Below, piece by piece: positions 1 through 6,027 of a stretch of 10,312 nt of DNA. The number at the start of each line of letters is the position of its first letter. Position 1 is the stretch's first letter. The translations under genes were made by a program, and so were the position numbers. This stretch comes from Methanosarcinales archaeon (GTDB taxonomy: Archaea > Halobacteriota > Methanosarcinia > Methanotrichales > Methanotrichaceae): NCBI GenBank assembly GCA_013415595.1, contig JAAEEW010000172.1, positions 1 through 10,312 of the forward strand. The letters run 5' to 3'. The notes beneath the pieces are model-generated. The model was given only the letters and a program-made list of their open reading frames with translations, was not told where the DNA came from and did not search any database.

Positions 1-48
1 GAAGATAGAAGATAGAAGATAGAAGATCGATGGTCGAATATCGATGGT
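1..48. repeat. 7-bp tandem repeat (GAAGATA x4) plus 9-bp direct repeat
   Basis: Bases 1-28 are four head-to-tail copies of GAAGATA, the last ending in C. They are followed by two copies of ATCGATGGT at 26-34 and 40-48. The array may continue to the left of the window. A 7-bp unit is not a multiple of three, so it is unlikely to lie inside a conserved reading frame. Function unknown; it looks like simple intergenic slippage sequence. Confidence 0.75.
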
Positions 49-374
49 AGATGATCCACAGCCGTGCCGGCCATGCCAGCCATGCTCCGGAGATTTGGAC
101 AGGAGAGAGACGGCGAGCCGGGGAGAGAGGCAGGGGCAGGAAGCCGCCCGGGACCATCGAGGAGCCGTCGGCCAGGGCCGAGGGGAGTGGGAGCGGGAAA
201 GGGAGGACGTAGGGAGGGCCAAAGCGGCATGGACCCCGGGGCAGAGGATGATGGGCAGTAGCCCAGGGACCCGGCTCTTCCCCCCACTATCCCTCCCGGG
301 CAGGCTCCGGGAGATTCTGGCGAAGGACTGGAAGCCTGGAAACATCCTCAAAAAAATTTTAATCAATTGTCAGG
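49..374. other. gene-free, purine-rich intergenic region
   Basis: No convincing gene is present. The open frames across this stretch have low-complexity Arg/Gly/Glu/Pro composition and no ribosome-binding site. Bases 101-260 are strongly purine-rich on the plus strand. They carry the 12-mer AGAGACGGCGAG at 106-117, which recurs at 9188-9199. The stretch turns AT-rich after about 345, leading into the promoter of the next gene. Confidence 0.6.
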
Positions 375-383
375 ATTAAATAT
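375..383 (+). promoter_or_regulatory. archaeal TATA box for the secreted protein gene
   Basis: ATTAAATAT lies in an AT-rich dip between GC-rich tracts. Transcription would start about 25 bases downstream, near 405, giving a leader of roughly 50 nt that contains the GGAGG ribosome-binding site at 446-450. Inferred from sequence and spacing only. Confidence 0.5.
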
Positions 384-456
384 TACGACATGCTATTGAT
401 ATCAGAGTGTAATCGTTAGAGAAAAATTCAAGCGGCGATATGACTGGAGGTAGAAG

Positions 457-867
457 ATGAACACCATGAGATTGGCCGTGATCATCGCCCTGGTGATCAT
501 ATCTTCCTGCTCGGCCGTGGCCCTGGACCTCTCCGGGACCTGGGAATCCACGTACGATCTGGGAGCGGTAACAGAAGTGATGACTGCAGAGATCCAGCAG
601 GACGGAGACACGCTGCTTGGCAGCTACACCGTGGTCCCCTCTGAGGGCGACGAATACTACGGCATCCTGCACGGGACCATAGACGGGGACAGCATCGAGG
701 CCTACTACGTCGTGGTGGTGGAGGCCGGCGGAAAGATCATCCCCGCTGCGGTGACCCTGACCAGGAGCCAGATCGTGGATGAGGACAACCTGGAGGGGAC
801 TTTCACCGTGATTGGCGGTGAGATGGACGGCGTCAGCGGTCCCTTCGAGGCCAGGAGAATCAGGTAG
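457..867 (+). CDS. small secreted or lipid-anchored beta-rich protein of unknown function
   Basis: A 136-residue protein. Residues 4-22 form a signal peptide: Met-Arg, then a run of Leu/Ala/Val/Ile, ending in a possible Ala-Val-Ala cleavage site before LDLSGTW. Residues 15-18 (ISSC) also fit a lipobox, so lipid attachment at Cys18 is possible. The mature part is about 115 residues of alternating hydrophobic and polar residues with many Gly, Asp and Thr and one early LSGTWES motif. This suggests an all-beta barrel of lipocalin-like shape, but no family was recognised. It is acidic, as expected for an exported archaeal protein. Start 457 is chosen because GGAGG at 446-450 sits 6 bases upstream; ATG 466 is the alternative. 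It has its own TATA box and an oligo-T stop at 984-990, so it is probably monocistronic. Confidence 0.85.
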   Translation: MNTMRLAVIIALVIISSCSAVALDLSGTWESTYDLGAVTEVMTAEIQQDGDTLLGSYTVVPSEGDEYYGILHGTIDGDSIEAYYVVVVEAGGKIIPAAVTLTRSQIVDEDNLEGTFTVIGGEMDGVSGPFEARRIR

Positions 868-983
868 ATATATCGACATAGAAGGCCCGGGCTTCCGGAG
901 GCTCGATCCAGAAAGACGGGAGCGCAGGAGAGAGGAAGAGAGCGAGAAAGAGGGCAAGAGAGCTTCCGGGAGCTTTCAGCCAA
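868..983. other. purine-rich 3' flank of the secreted protein gene
   Basis: Bases 895-970 are almost pure A/G on the plus strand, built of irregular GAGAGA/GAAAGA words. They end in AGCTTCCGGGAGCT (961-974), a near-palindrome just before a T run. No gene is seen. It is probably a long 3' untranslated region, similar in composition to 101-260 and 9089-9300. Confidence 0.5.
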
Positions 984-990
984 TTTTTTT
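961..990 (+). terminator. oligo-T transcription stop after the secreted protein gene
   Basis: Seven consecutive T at 984-990 follow a near-perfect palindrome at 961-974. A T-rich tract on the coding strand is the usual archaeal termination signal. It lies about 115 bases after the stop codon at 867. Confidence 0.55.
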
Positions 991-1016
991 GGGCTTTTAT
1001 CATTTCAGGAGGCAGC

Positions 1017-1070
1017 TTGAGGATAGAGGTCAGGGCTATCGATAATGGGGGCGGGGAGATGATCATCTAA
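1017..1070 (+). CDS. possible 17-codon micro-ORF (weak)
   Basis: GGAGG at 1008-1012 is followed after four bases by TTG and an open frame of 17 codons beginning LRIEVRAIDNGGGEM and ending in TAA. The ribosome-binding site is good and the peptide looks protein-like (alternating charged and hydrophobic start). It may be a leader peptide or the 5' remnant of a lost gene. No family is recognised, and chance is a real alternative. Confidence 0.2.
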   Translation: MRIEVRAIDNGGGEMII

Positions 1071-1178
1071 TGCGGGCAATCAACCGCCCCTGGTGGCCGA
1101 CGTCCTGATTCATGAACTAAAGACCTGAAACCTTCAACCCCAGTGACCAAAAATGGCAATAGAGGCTTCTAGAATCAA

Positions 1179-2012
1179 ATGGCAGCATCTCAGCCCAATA
1201 CGGCGGGGCAGGGCACGTACGATCAGGAAGCCTGCCCGGTGAAGGAGATAGAGTCCCTGCAGGAGTGGACCGGAGTCATCGGGGGGGCCGGAGAGATTGG
1301 AATGTGCGGCCTGGGACTGCAGACCACCGGCCAGGACCCCCTGGCCTCAAAGATCCGGCTGGCCTGTGTGGCGCTGCCGGATAGGGGAGTCTGCGCCGCC
1401 GACCTATTCCGGCTGGGGAGTGATGCCCTGGACGAGCTGGCCGTGCTCATGGAGGACGACCGGGTGATGAAGGTCATGCACGAGGCCAAAGTGGGATTGG
1501 CGTTCCTGCAGGCAAAGCTGGGCCGAAGGCTGAAGTTCAAAAACGTCTTCGACATCATGCTGGCCTCCCAGGTGTGCTGGTCTGGATTTTACGATCTGGT
1601 GCCCTCCAGCTCAAAGAAGAACCCCTGGAAGAAGAGGCCTGTGGATCACAGCCTGGAGGCCCTGGCGGAGAGGCACCTGGGCGTTCGTCTGGACAGGAGC
1701 CAGGAGGCCCTGGAGTGGAGCGAGAAGCCTGTTTCCCGAAAGCTGATTCGCTCAGCCGCCAGACGTGCACAGACGCTCCTTCCTTTGCAGGCCTGCTTCC
1801 AGGAGCTGATACGCAGGAACCACCTGGAAAGAGTCGCCGATATCGAGCTTCGGGCCATTGCGCCAGTAGTGGAGATGGAGCTTTCCGGCATCTATCTGGA
1901 TGAAGGAGCGGCCAGGAAGCTGGCGGCGGAGAAAGAGGCCGCCCTGGTGAGGGCGGTGATGGACCTCCAGGCCTCGGCCAGGGACTGGTTAAGCTCTATA
2001 GCCTTATCATAA
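1179..2012 (+). CDS. 3'-truncated family-A DNA polymerase: inactive 3'-5' exonuclease domain plus start of polymerase domain
   Basis: A 277-residue product. Residues 20-212 follow the DEDDy 3'-5' exonuclease fold of Pol I: LQTTGQDP (47-54, ExoI), KVMHEAKVGL (98-107, ExoII), FDIML (124-128), HSLEALAERHLG (157-168) and SAARRAQ (192-198, ExoIII). Against Klenow residues D355, E357, D424, Y497 and D501, this protein has G46, Q48, G106, S192 and R196, so all five catalytic positions are lost. Residues 215-263 match the segment linking exonuclease to polymerase (IAPVVEMELSGIYLD, 227-241), but the polymerase motifs are missing. The frame ends in about 14 codons of unrelated sequence antisense to a TPR gene. 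The start has no good ribosome-binding site, so ATG 1179 is provisional; GTG 1240 is an alternative. The intact ancestor would be a short Pol I without 5'-3' nuclease, unusual in archaea. It could be a decaying pseudogene. Confidence 0.75.
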   Translation: MAASQPNTAGQGTYDQEACPVKEIESLQEWTGVIGGAGEIGMCGLGLQTTGQDPLASKIRLACVALPDRGVCAADLFRLGSDALDELAVLMEDDRVMKVMHEAKVGLAFLQAKLGRRLKFKNVFDIMLASQVCWSGFYDLVPSSSKKNPWKKRPVDHSLEALAERHLGVRLDRSQEALEWSEKPVSRKLIRSAARRAQTLLPLQACFQELIRRNHLERVADIELRAIAPVVEMELSGIYLDEGAARKLAAEKEAALVRAVMDLQASARDWLSSIALS

Positions 2013-2197
2013 ACCAGGACCGATTCATCGTATCTGCCATCGCTCATGAGACGATAGCCCTGGTTGAGGAAGACCTCGGCATCAGATTGCGGCCCCATGG
2101 TGGAGATCTCATTTTTCGCCATGGAAGGCTCCACCGTTCCGGCCAGCAAGATGGACGACCAGAGCAATGACAGGGCAATCCAATTCAGCTTTGCCAT
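1892..2197 (-). pseudogene. 5' fragment of a secreted TPR-repeat protein
   Basis: Read on the minus strand from ATG 2197, the product begins with a signal peptide (MAKLNWIALSLLW, then hydrophobic residues to about 20, cleavage near residues 24-27). One TPR unit follows: AEVFLNQGYRLMSDGRYDES, then a second helix ending in SLAEAW. At the Trp codon (1967-1969) the similarity stops, and the last 25 or so codons are simply the antisense of the neighbouring polymerase gene. A normal TPR protein would continue with further 34-residue repeats, so the 3' part has been lost. An in-frame TTG at 2221 exists, but ATG 2197 gives a better signal peptide. Its promoter at 2225-2233 looks intact, so it may still be transcribed. 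Confidence 0.65.
1960..1985. other. rearrangement junction joining two 3'-truncated genes tail to tail
   Basis: Polymerase-like coding ends at about 1968 (residues AVMDLQ), and TPR-like coding on the other strand ends at the Trp codon 1967-1969. The two truncated genes therefore meet within a few bases. No insertion sequence, terminal repeat or target duplication is visible. A deletion or inversion with end joining is the simplest explanation. Confidence 0.55.
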
Positions 2198-2224
2198 AAT
2201 ACTGCTAATAATGGGCTTCAACAG

Positions 2225-2233
2225 ATATTAAAA
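2225..2233 (-). promoter_or_regulatory. TATA box for the TPR fragment
   Basis: Minus-strand TTTTAATAT is centred about 32 bases before ATG 2197. The predicted transcript start (about 2204) nearly coincides with the start codon, suggesting a leaderless or very short-leader mRNA. This agrees with the lack of a Shine-Dalgarno site there. Bases 2222-2400 are AT-rich and hold a direct repeat of CAAATTATCT; no gene is seen in them. Confidence 0.4.
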
Positions 2234-2408
2234 TTATGTACTGCTCACGGGGAATACAAATGCAAAATAATGCTATGTTCATCGTTTTGCCAAATTATCT
2301 CTATGAATTATTTATGACTTGTCAAATTATCTTAAAAAATCCTGAACTTCCGGACACCACCAGCCCCATTCAATGACCCAGACGACGGCAGCTATCCAAT
2401 CTCCATCT

Positions 2409-2416
2409 AAAAAAAA
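2409..2416 (-). terminator. oligo-T stop after the aminomutase gene
   Basis: Eight T in a row on the minus strand, about 70 bases beyond the stop codon at 2487-2489 and preceded by another T-rich stretch (CTTTTAC). A small palindrome TCCAGACTTCTGGA lies slightly upstream. A typical archaeal T-tract terminator. Confidence 0.6.
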
Positions 2417-2486
2417 GTAAAAGGGCCTCTTCCACCCCTCCAGACTTCTGGACCAGGCCGCCTGAAGCGCCATGGTCCCTTTGGCA

Positions 2487-4283
2487 TTAGTAGTAGTACC
2501 AGATGCTCCGGTACTCCTCCGGGTCCTCTCCCCGCTCCTCCAGACGCTGCAGGAAACGCAGGATGGGAACGTCGGTATAGATGTAGGGCTTGACCCGCAC
2601 GATGTTCTTCTCCCAGGGCAGGAAGGTGTAGACCCTCCTCCCGTCTGCAGTTATGGAGATCACCTCGTGGTTCTGCCAGCCTCGCAGGTGGTCCTTGCCC
2701 AGGAAGGGAACGTTGAACACCGGCTCGTCGGTTCGGAATATCCCGGGCAGGAGCCGGGCCTCCTCCTTTCGCTCCTGCAGAATCCTGGCAATGGGAACGG
2801 CGTAGTCCTCCATCTCCGTCTTGCCCTTCATGTTGAAGGTGTAGTAGGGGTCCACCCCGATCTGCTTGATGCCGATCCGGACCGCCGCCGTCTCGAAGCG
2901 CCGGCAGTTGGCGAAGGTGAAGACCTCCTGGTTGTACACTCCCATGCCCTGCATCTTCACCCTCTTGATGGCCTTTGCCGTCTCCGGGGATATCTCGTAG
3001 GGGTGCTGGAAGTGGGTCACCATGTACAGGGTCTGCTTGCCCAGCTCGTAGTAGCTGGCGAAGATCTCGCACAGCTCTTCGGTTATCCTCTGGGGCACGG
3101 TTATGGGCACCCGGGTGGCGATGCGGATGCTGTGCAAATGAGGGATCTCCGAGAGCCGGCCCAGGATGTAGTCCAGCAGGTCGTCGCTCATCACCAGGGA
3201 GTCCCCGCCGGTCACCAGCACGTCCATCATCTCCGGATGATCGGCGAACCAGTCGATGGCCGCGTCGATCCTCTCCCGGGGAGCCAGGGCCGAGGCCATG
3301 AGGGGCTCGGTGATCTCCCAGTTTCGCTGGCAATAGACGCAGATCTGGGGGCAGGAGTCGTAGGGCTTGATGATGGCCACCCGGGGGTAACGCCTGGTCA
3401 CCAGGTCCACCGGCGAGGTGTCCCTCTCCCGCATGAAGTCGAAGGCCAGCTTGCGGTCCTTCTTGTGGGCCATCATGCTCTTCACGTACTTCATGGGCGG
3501 GAAGACCTGAGCCCGGACGGCAAAGTCCAGGCCGCCAGGCTCCTGGTCCATGAGGTGCAGGTAATGGGGAGTCACCCCGAAGGGAACCCGGTTCTCCAGG
3601 GCCAGGAGGATGGCCTGCTCCTGCTCCTCCTCCAGCCGGACCACCTTCTTGATGATCTCCAGTCCTTCCCGGTCCTTGAACACGTTCCTGAACTGCCACT
3701 TCCAGTCCAGCCAGTCATCCAGGCCCGCCCCCAGGGCGTCCAGGATGCGGTTCCTGTTCTCCTCCCGCCTCCTGGCGACCTCCGGCAACAGGCCGGTGGG
3801 GTACCTGACCAGGTAGCTGTCCATCTGCCGGCCCATGTGGTCCAGGAAGTCCGAGCGCATGCATGCCGCCTCCCGGCCCTCGTACTTCTGAAAGTCCGGA
3901 GGTTCGTGGCCCTCCATCAGATAAGAAGGATAGACGTCGGCCTGACGTTTCAGGGCCTTGAAAAGGTGCAGGAACTCGGCGATGAAATCGTCGCTCACTT
4001 CCGCATCCCCGGTGCGGGCCGCCTTCCACAAAAGCTCCAGGGAAGAGTGGCCTGCAAGCTGCTCATTTCGGGGCGAGATCAGGCTCTTCAGAAACAGCAC
4101 AGCCTCCGAAAGCAGCACGTAGTCCCAGGACTCAATGCGATCGACATCCCGCCGGTACCTCCAGTCCAGGTCCTCTAGATAGCGAATCAGCCGTTCCCTG
4201 GCCTCCTCCAGGGCCTCGCTATCCAAAAGGAGCCTTTGTATATCCGGTGCTACCTCCCAGCAATTCCGCCATCTTGCTGTCAT
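2487..4283 (-). CDS. KamA-family radical SAM/PLP aminomutase, probably glutamate 2,3-aminomutase type
   Basis: A 598-residue enzyme. The radical SAM cluster motif is C311-PQI-C315-VY-C318. SAM-binding VTGGDSLVMSD is at 357-367, followed by ATRVPITVPQRIT (389-401), HFQHPYEI (424-431) and NQEVF (451-455), all diagnostic of lysine 2,3-aminomutase relatives. K530 in NVPFLGK aligns with the PLP lysine (K337 of the Clostridium subterminale enzyme). D293 and D330, which hold the lysine side-chain amine there, align with K486 and N524. From my knowledge of the family this Lys/Asn pair marks glutamate 2,3-aminomutase, which makes beta-glutamate, an osmolyte of some methanogens. The cluster motif lies about 185 residues later than in the 416-residue lysine enzyme, owing to an all-helical N-terminal extension. 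The C-terminal zinc cysteines are absent. Start ATG 4283 has no ribosome-binding site but lies just after a TATA box, implying a leaderless mRNA. No acetyltransferase partner (ablB) is present. Confidence 0.88.
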   Translation of the reverse strand: MTARWRNCWEVAPDIQRLLLDSEALEEARERLIRYLEDLDWRYRRDVDRIESWDYVLLSEAVLFLKSLISPRNEQLAGHSSLELLWKAARTGDAEVSDDFIAEFLHLFKALKRQADVYPSYLMEGHEPPDFQKYEGREAACMRSDFLDHMGRQMDSYLVRYPTGLLPEVARRREENRNRILDALGAGLDDWLDWKWQFRNVFKDREGLEIIKKVVRLEEEQEQAILLALENRVPFGVTPHYLHLMDQEPGGLDFAVRAQVFPPMKYVKSMMAHKKDRKLAFDFMRERDTSPVDLVTRRYPRVAIIKPYDSCPQICVYCQRNWEITEPLMASALAPRERIDAAIDWFADHPEMMDVLVTGGDSLVMSDDLLDYILGRLSEIPHLHSIRIATRVPITVPQRITEELCEIFASYYELGKQTLYMVTHFQHPYEISPETAKAIKRVKMQGMGVYNQEVFTFANCRRFETAAVRIGIKQIGVDPYYTFNMKGKTEMEDYAVPIARILQERKEEARLLPGIFRTDEPVFNVPFLGKDHLRGWQNHEVISITADGRRVYTFLPWEKNIVRVKPYIYTDVPILRFLQRLEERGEDPEEYRSIWYYY

Positions 4284-4310
4284 GCAATCGATATGTACGG
4301 CCCCATTACA

Positions 4311-4319
4311 TTTAAAATC
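4311..4319 (-). promoter_or_regulatory. TATA box of the aminomutase gene
   Basis: Minus-strand ATTTTAAAT, centred about 31 bases before ATG 4283. A start 25 bases downstream falls near 4290, leaving a leader of only a few bases. This explains the missing Shine-Dalgarno site and supports separate transcription from the upstream rhodanese gene. Confidence 0.5.
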
Positions 4320-4334
4320 TTCTTGCAGGCCGCC

Positions 4335-4363
4335 TCCATTCCCGCTTTAGCCGCCGGAATGGA
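4335..4363. repeat. 8-bp inverted repeat between rhodanese and aminomutase genes
   Basis: TCCATTCC at 4335-4342 is matched by GGAATGGA at 4356-4363, with a 13-base loop. It lies upstream of the aminomutase TATA box. It could be part of the rhodanese 3' end or an operator for the aminomutase promoter; the sequence does not decide. Confidence 0.45.
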
Positions 4364-4405
4364 AGGGCGTTGCTCCCGGAGATGCAATCCCCGCCTCTGG
4401 CCCCG

Positions 4406-4433
4406 GCCGGAGAAAATAGCTCCGGCAAAAAAA
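4406..4433 (-). terminator. T7 tract plus hairpin after the rhodanese gene
   Basis: On the minus strand seven T begin two bases after the rhodanese stop codon. They are followed at once by a perfect 7-bp stem (GCCGGAG at 4406-4412 with CTCCGGC at 4420-4426, 7-base loop). The order, T run before hairpin, is not that of a bacterial terminator but fits archaeal T-tract stopping with a stabilising 3' stem. Confidence 0.55.
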
Positions 4434-4435
4434 GT

Positions 4436-4795
4436 TTACACCTTGTCTCTGACCACGGGCAGCCCTTCCAGATGCCAGGCCCGGATGCCGCCCTGGATCT
4501 CGTAGACCTCTTTGAAGCCCAGGGACTTCATGGCGGCCAGGGTCTTCCTGGACCTCACCCCCACCAGACAGTAGACCAGATAGATCTTCTCCCTCTCCAG
4601 CCTGTCCAGCTCCTGCATGAAGTCGGGCGAGTGAAAGTCCAGATTTGCCGATCCTTCGATGTGCCCCTCCTCGTGCTCCCGGGGTGACCTGACATCCAGC
4701 AGCAGGAAACGGGATTGACTGTTGTTCTGCTGGATCAGGCGAAGAGATTCCCGGGGCATAAGGGCCCTGCCTGCATCACTTGACTCCTGGCTCAT
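4436..4795 (-). CDS. single-domain rhodanese-like sulfurtransferase
   Basis: A 119-residue protein covering one complete rhodanese domain. LLLDVRSPREHEEGHIEGSA (31-50) is the conserved rhodanese front motif. The active loop is C76-LVGVR, a CxxGxR loop with catalytic Cys76 and the Arg that stabilises a persulfide. QGGIRAW...GLP (101-113) is the family end motif. Such proteins carry or deliver sulfane sulfur in the cytoplasm; no signal peptide or membrane segment is seen. Start ATG 4795 lacks a Shine-Dalgarno site. The gene is divergent from the ATPase-MscS operon and lies in the same direction as the aminomutase 152 bases downstream. A T run right after the stop suggests the two are not cotranscribed. 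Partner and substrate are unknown. Confidence 0.9.
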   Translation of the reverse strand: MSQESSDAGRALMPRESLRLIQQNNSQSRFLLLDVRSPREHEEGHIEGSANLDFHSPDFMQELDRLEREKIYLVYCLVGVRSRKTLAAMKSLGFKEVYEIQGGIRAWHLEGLPVVRDKV

Positions 4796-4837
4796 GATGG
4801 ATAGGTTGATCCGTCTCTGATTAGGATGTTGCGGTTC

Positions 4838-4847
4838 AAAATAATAG
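4838..4847 (-). promoter_or_regulatory. probable TATA box of the rhodanese gene
   Basis: Minus-strand CTATTATTTT lies about 47 bases before ATG 4795 in an otherwise GC-rich region. Predicted start near 4817, leader about 22 nt. Weak match. Confidence 0.35.
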
Positions 4848-4942
4848 AATTTTTCAAGCCGTGAGGACGGGGGCAGATAATGATAATCAATGCCGGCCCT
4901 TCACCCCGGGATGGTGGGCCCTCCACGGGGGTGCTTTCAGTG

Positions 4943-4952
4943 AAAATATTTA
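4943..4952 (+). promoter_or_regulatory. TATA box of the ATPase-MscS operon
   Basis: AAAATATTTA, with the transcript start expected near 4973. This places the GTG at 4861 upstream of the promoter and argues for a translation start at 4996/4999 or 5035 instead. The leader of about 26 nt would contain GGTGGAGG (4989-4995). Confidence 0.55.
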
Positions 4953-4998
4953 TTACACTTCAATTCAAAAGACAGGGAAAGCTATCCGGTGGAGGATG

Positions 4999-6027
4999 AT
5001 GCCGTCTTCAGAAGGTCCGCTACAATCCAGGGGAATGGATAGATTCAACGAGCAGAAAGATCGAATCCAGCAGGTGCTAACGGACTTTCAGGACGGCAGG
5101 AGGTCCAACGTGGCCATAGTCAGCGAGCCCTTTTACGGCGATGGCATCCTTCTGGACCAGATAGAGGAGATGGTCTACCCCCGGTCCATACGCCTGAAGG
5201 CGTCAGGCCTTGCCGACGGCTGGCCCCCGGAGACGGACAAGAGCATCGTGATCGTCCAGGACCTGCACCACCTCTACCTTCGCCGCATCGGCGGATTTGA
5301 AAAGATCAATCGTTTTCTGGATGGAATATCCACCTCCAGCGACCTGTTCATAATCACCTGCAACTCCTTCTCCTGGAAGTACCTGGACCGGGTGTGCAAC
5401 ATCAAAAGGCTATTTCCCGTGGTTCTGGAGCTCCCCAGCCTCACCTCCAGCCAGATCAGGGATCTCCTCCTCTCCGAGTACCGGGAGGACGAGCTGAACT
5501 TCGAGGTAGCCGAGACTCCTCCCGGGGAGAAGCCCTGCCCGGTGAGGCTCTCGAAAAAGGAGGTCCTCATAAAGCCCCTGGGGAAGAGATTTTACCGCCC
5601 CTCCCTGGAGATACAGGTAAGGGACGTGAGAGACATTCTTCCCTGCATCGGCAAGAAAGTGGAGATGTCCTCGCCCCGGGACCTGGTCTTCGAGAAGCTG
5701 GCCCGCATGTCCGGCGGGAACCCGGGGGTGGTGGAGGTCTTATGGAGGGGGGCCATGGAGTACCCCAACGTGCGGGCGGACATGCTGAAGGAGGACAGCT
5801 CGGGCGTGGACCTGGACTACGACCACTCCTTTATCCTCAGCATCATTCTATCCATGGGCATCATCCGCAGGGACGGGCTGGCTCAGATCGCCGGCCCGGT
5901 GGATGAGGCGCTCTACGTGCTGAAGGACAGGGGGCTCATAACCAGGGACGGAGATAGCTGCTCCATCAGGATGGAGTCGTTCAAGAAGGTGGTCGACCAC
6001 CTCAAACGAAACCGGCTGGTGTCCTAG
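4999..6027 (+). CDS. AAA/STAND-like protein with degenerate P-loop and C-terminal winged helix
   Basis: 342 residues from ATG 4999. A core beta strand, VAIVSEPFYGDGILL (38-52), occupies the Walker A position but lacks the GKT/S signature: the loop reads EPFYGDG with no lysine. A Walker B-like strand IVIVQDLHH (83-91), a sensor-1-like strand FIITCNS (117-123) and SGGNPG (238-243, the sensor-2 region of ORC/STAND ATPases) follow. Residues 277-342 look like a winged-helix domain ending in a basic tail. It is therefore probably a P-loop-fold protein with impaired or absent ATP hydrolysis; no enzyme family is recognised. Start choice: GGTGGAGG (4989-4995) precedes the tandem ATGs at 4996 and 4999. 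ATG 5035 is a good alternative because family-like sequence begins there, and GTG 4861 lies before the promoter. The stop codon directly touches the MscS start, so the two are translationally coupled. Confidence 0.75.
   Translation: MPSSEGPLQSRGMDRFNEQKDRIQQVLTDFQDGRRSNVAIVSEPFYGDGILLDQIEEMVYPRSIRLKASGLADGWPPETDKSIVIVQDLHHLYLRRIGGFEKINRFLDGISTSSDLFIITCNSFSWKYLDRVCNIKRLFPVVLELPSLTSSQIRDLLLSEYREDELNFEVAETPPGEKPCPVRLSKKEVLIKPLGKRFYRPSLEIQVRDVRDILPCIGKKVEMSSPRDLVFEKLARMSGGNPGVVEVLWRGAMEYPNVRADMLKEDSSGVDLDYDHSFILSIILSMGIIRRDGLAQIAGPVDEALYVLKDRGLITRDGDSCSIRMESFKKVVDHLKRNRLVS

Noticed and set aside
44..379. 111-codon plus-strand frame at the left edge
   Set aside because: Low-complexity Arg/Gly/Glu/Pro composition from a purine tract, no ribosome-binding site and no recognisable motif.
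2472..4178. 568-codon open frame on the plus strand opposite the aminomutase
   Set aside because: It is antisense to a gene with clear radical SAM motifs and has Leu/Val/His/Gly-biased composition typical of a shadow frame in GC-rich DNA.
4861..4998. 46 extra N-terminal codons of the AAA-like gene from GTG 4861
   Set aside because: They lie on and upstream of the predicted TATA box (4943-4952) and lack a ribosome-binding site; GGTGGAGG supports a start at 4996/4999.
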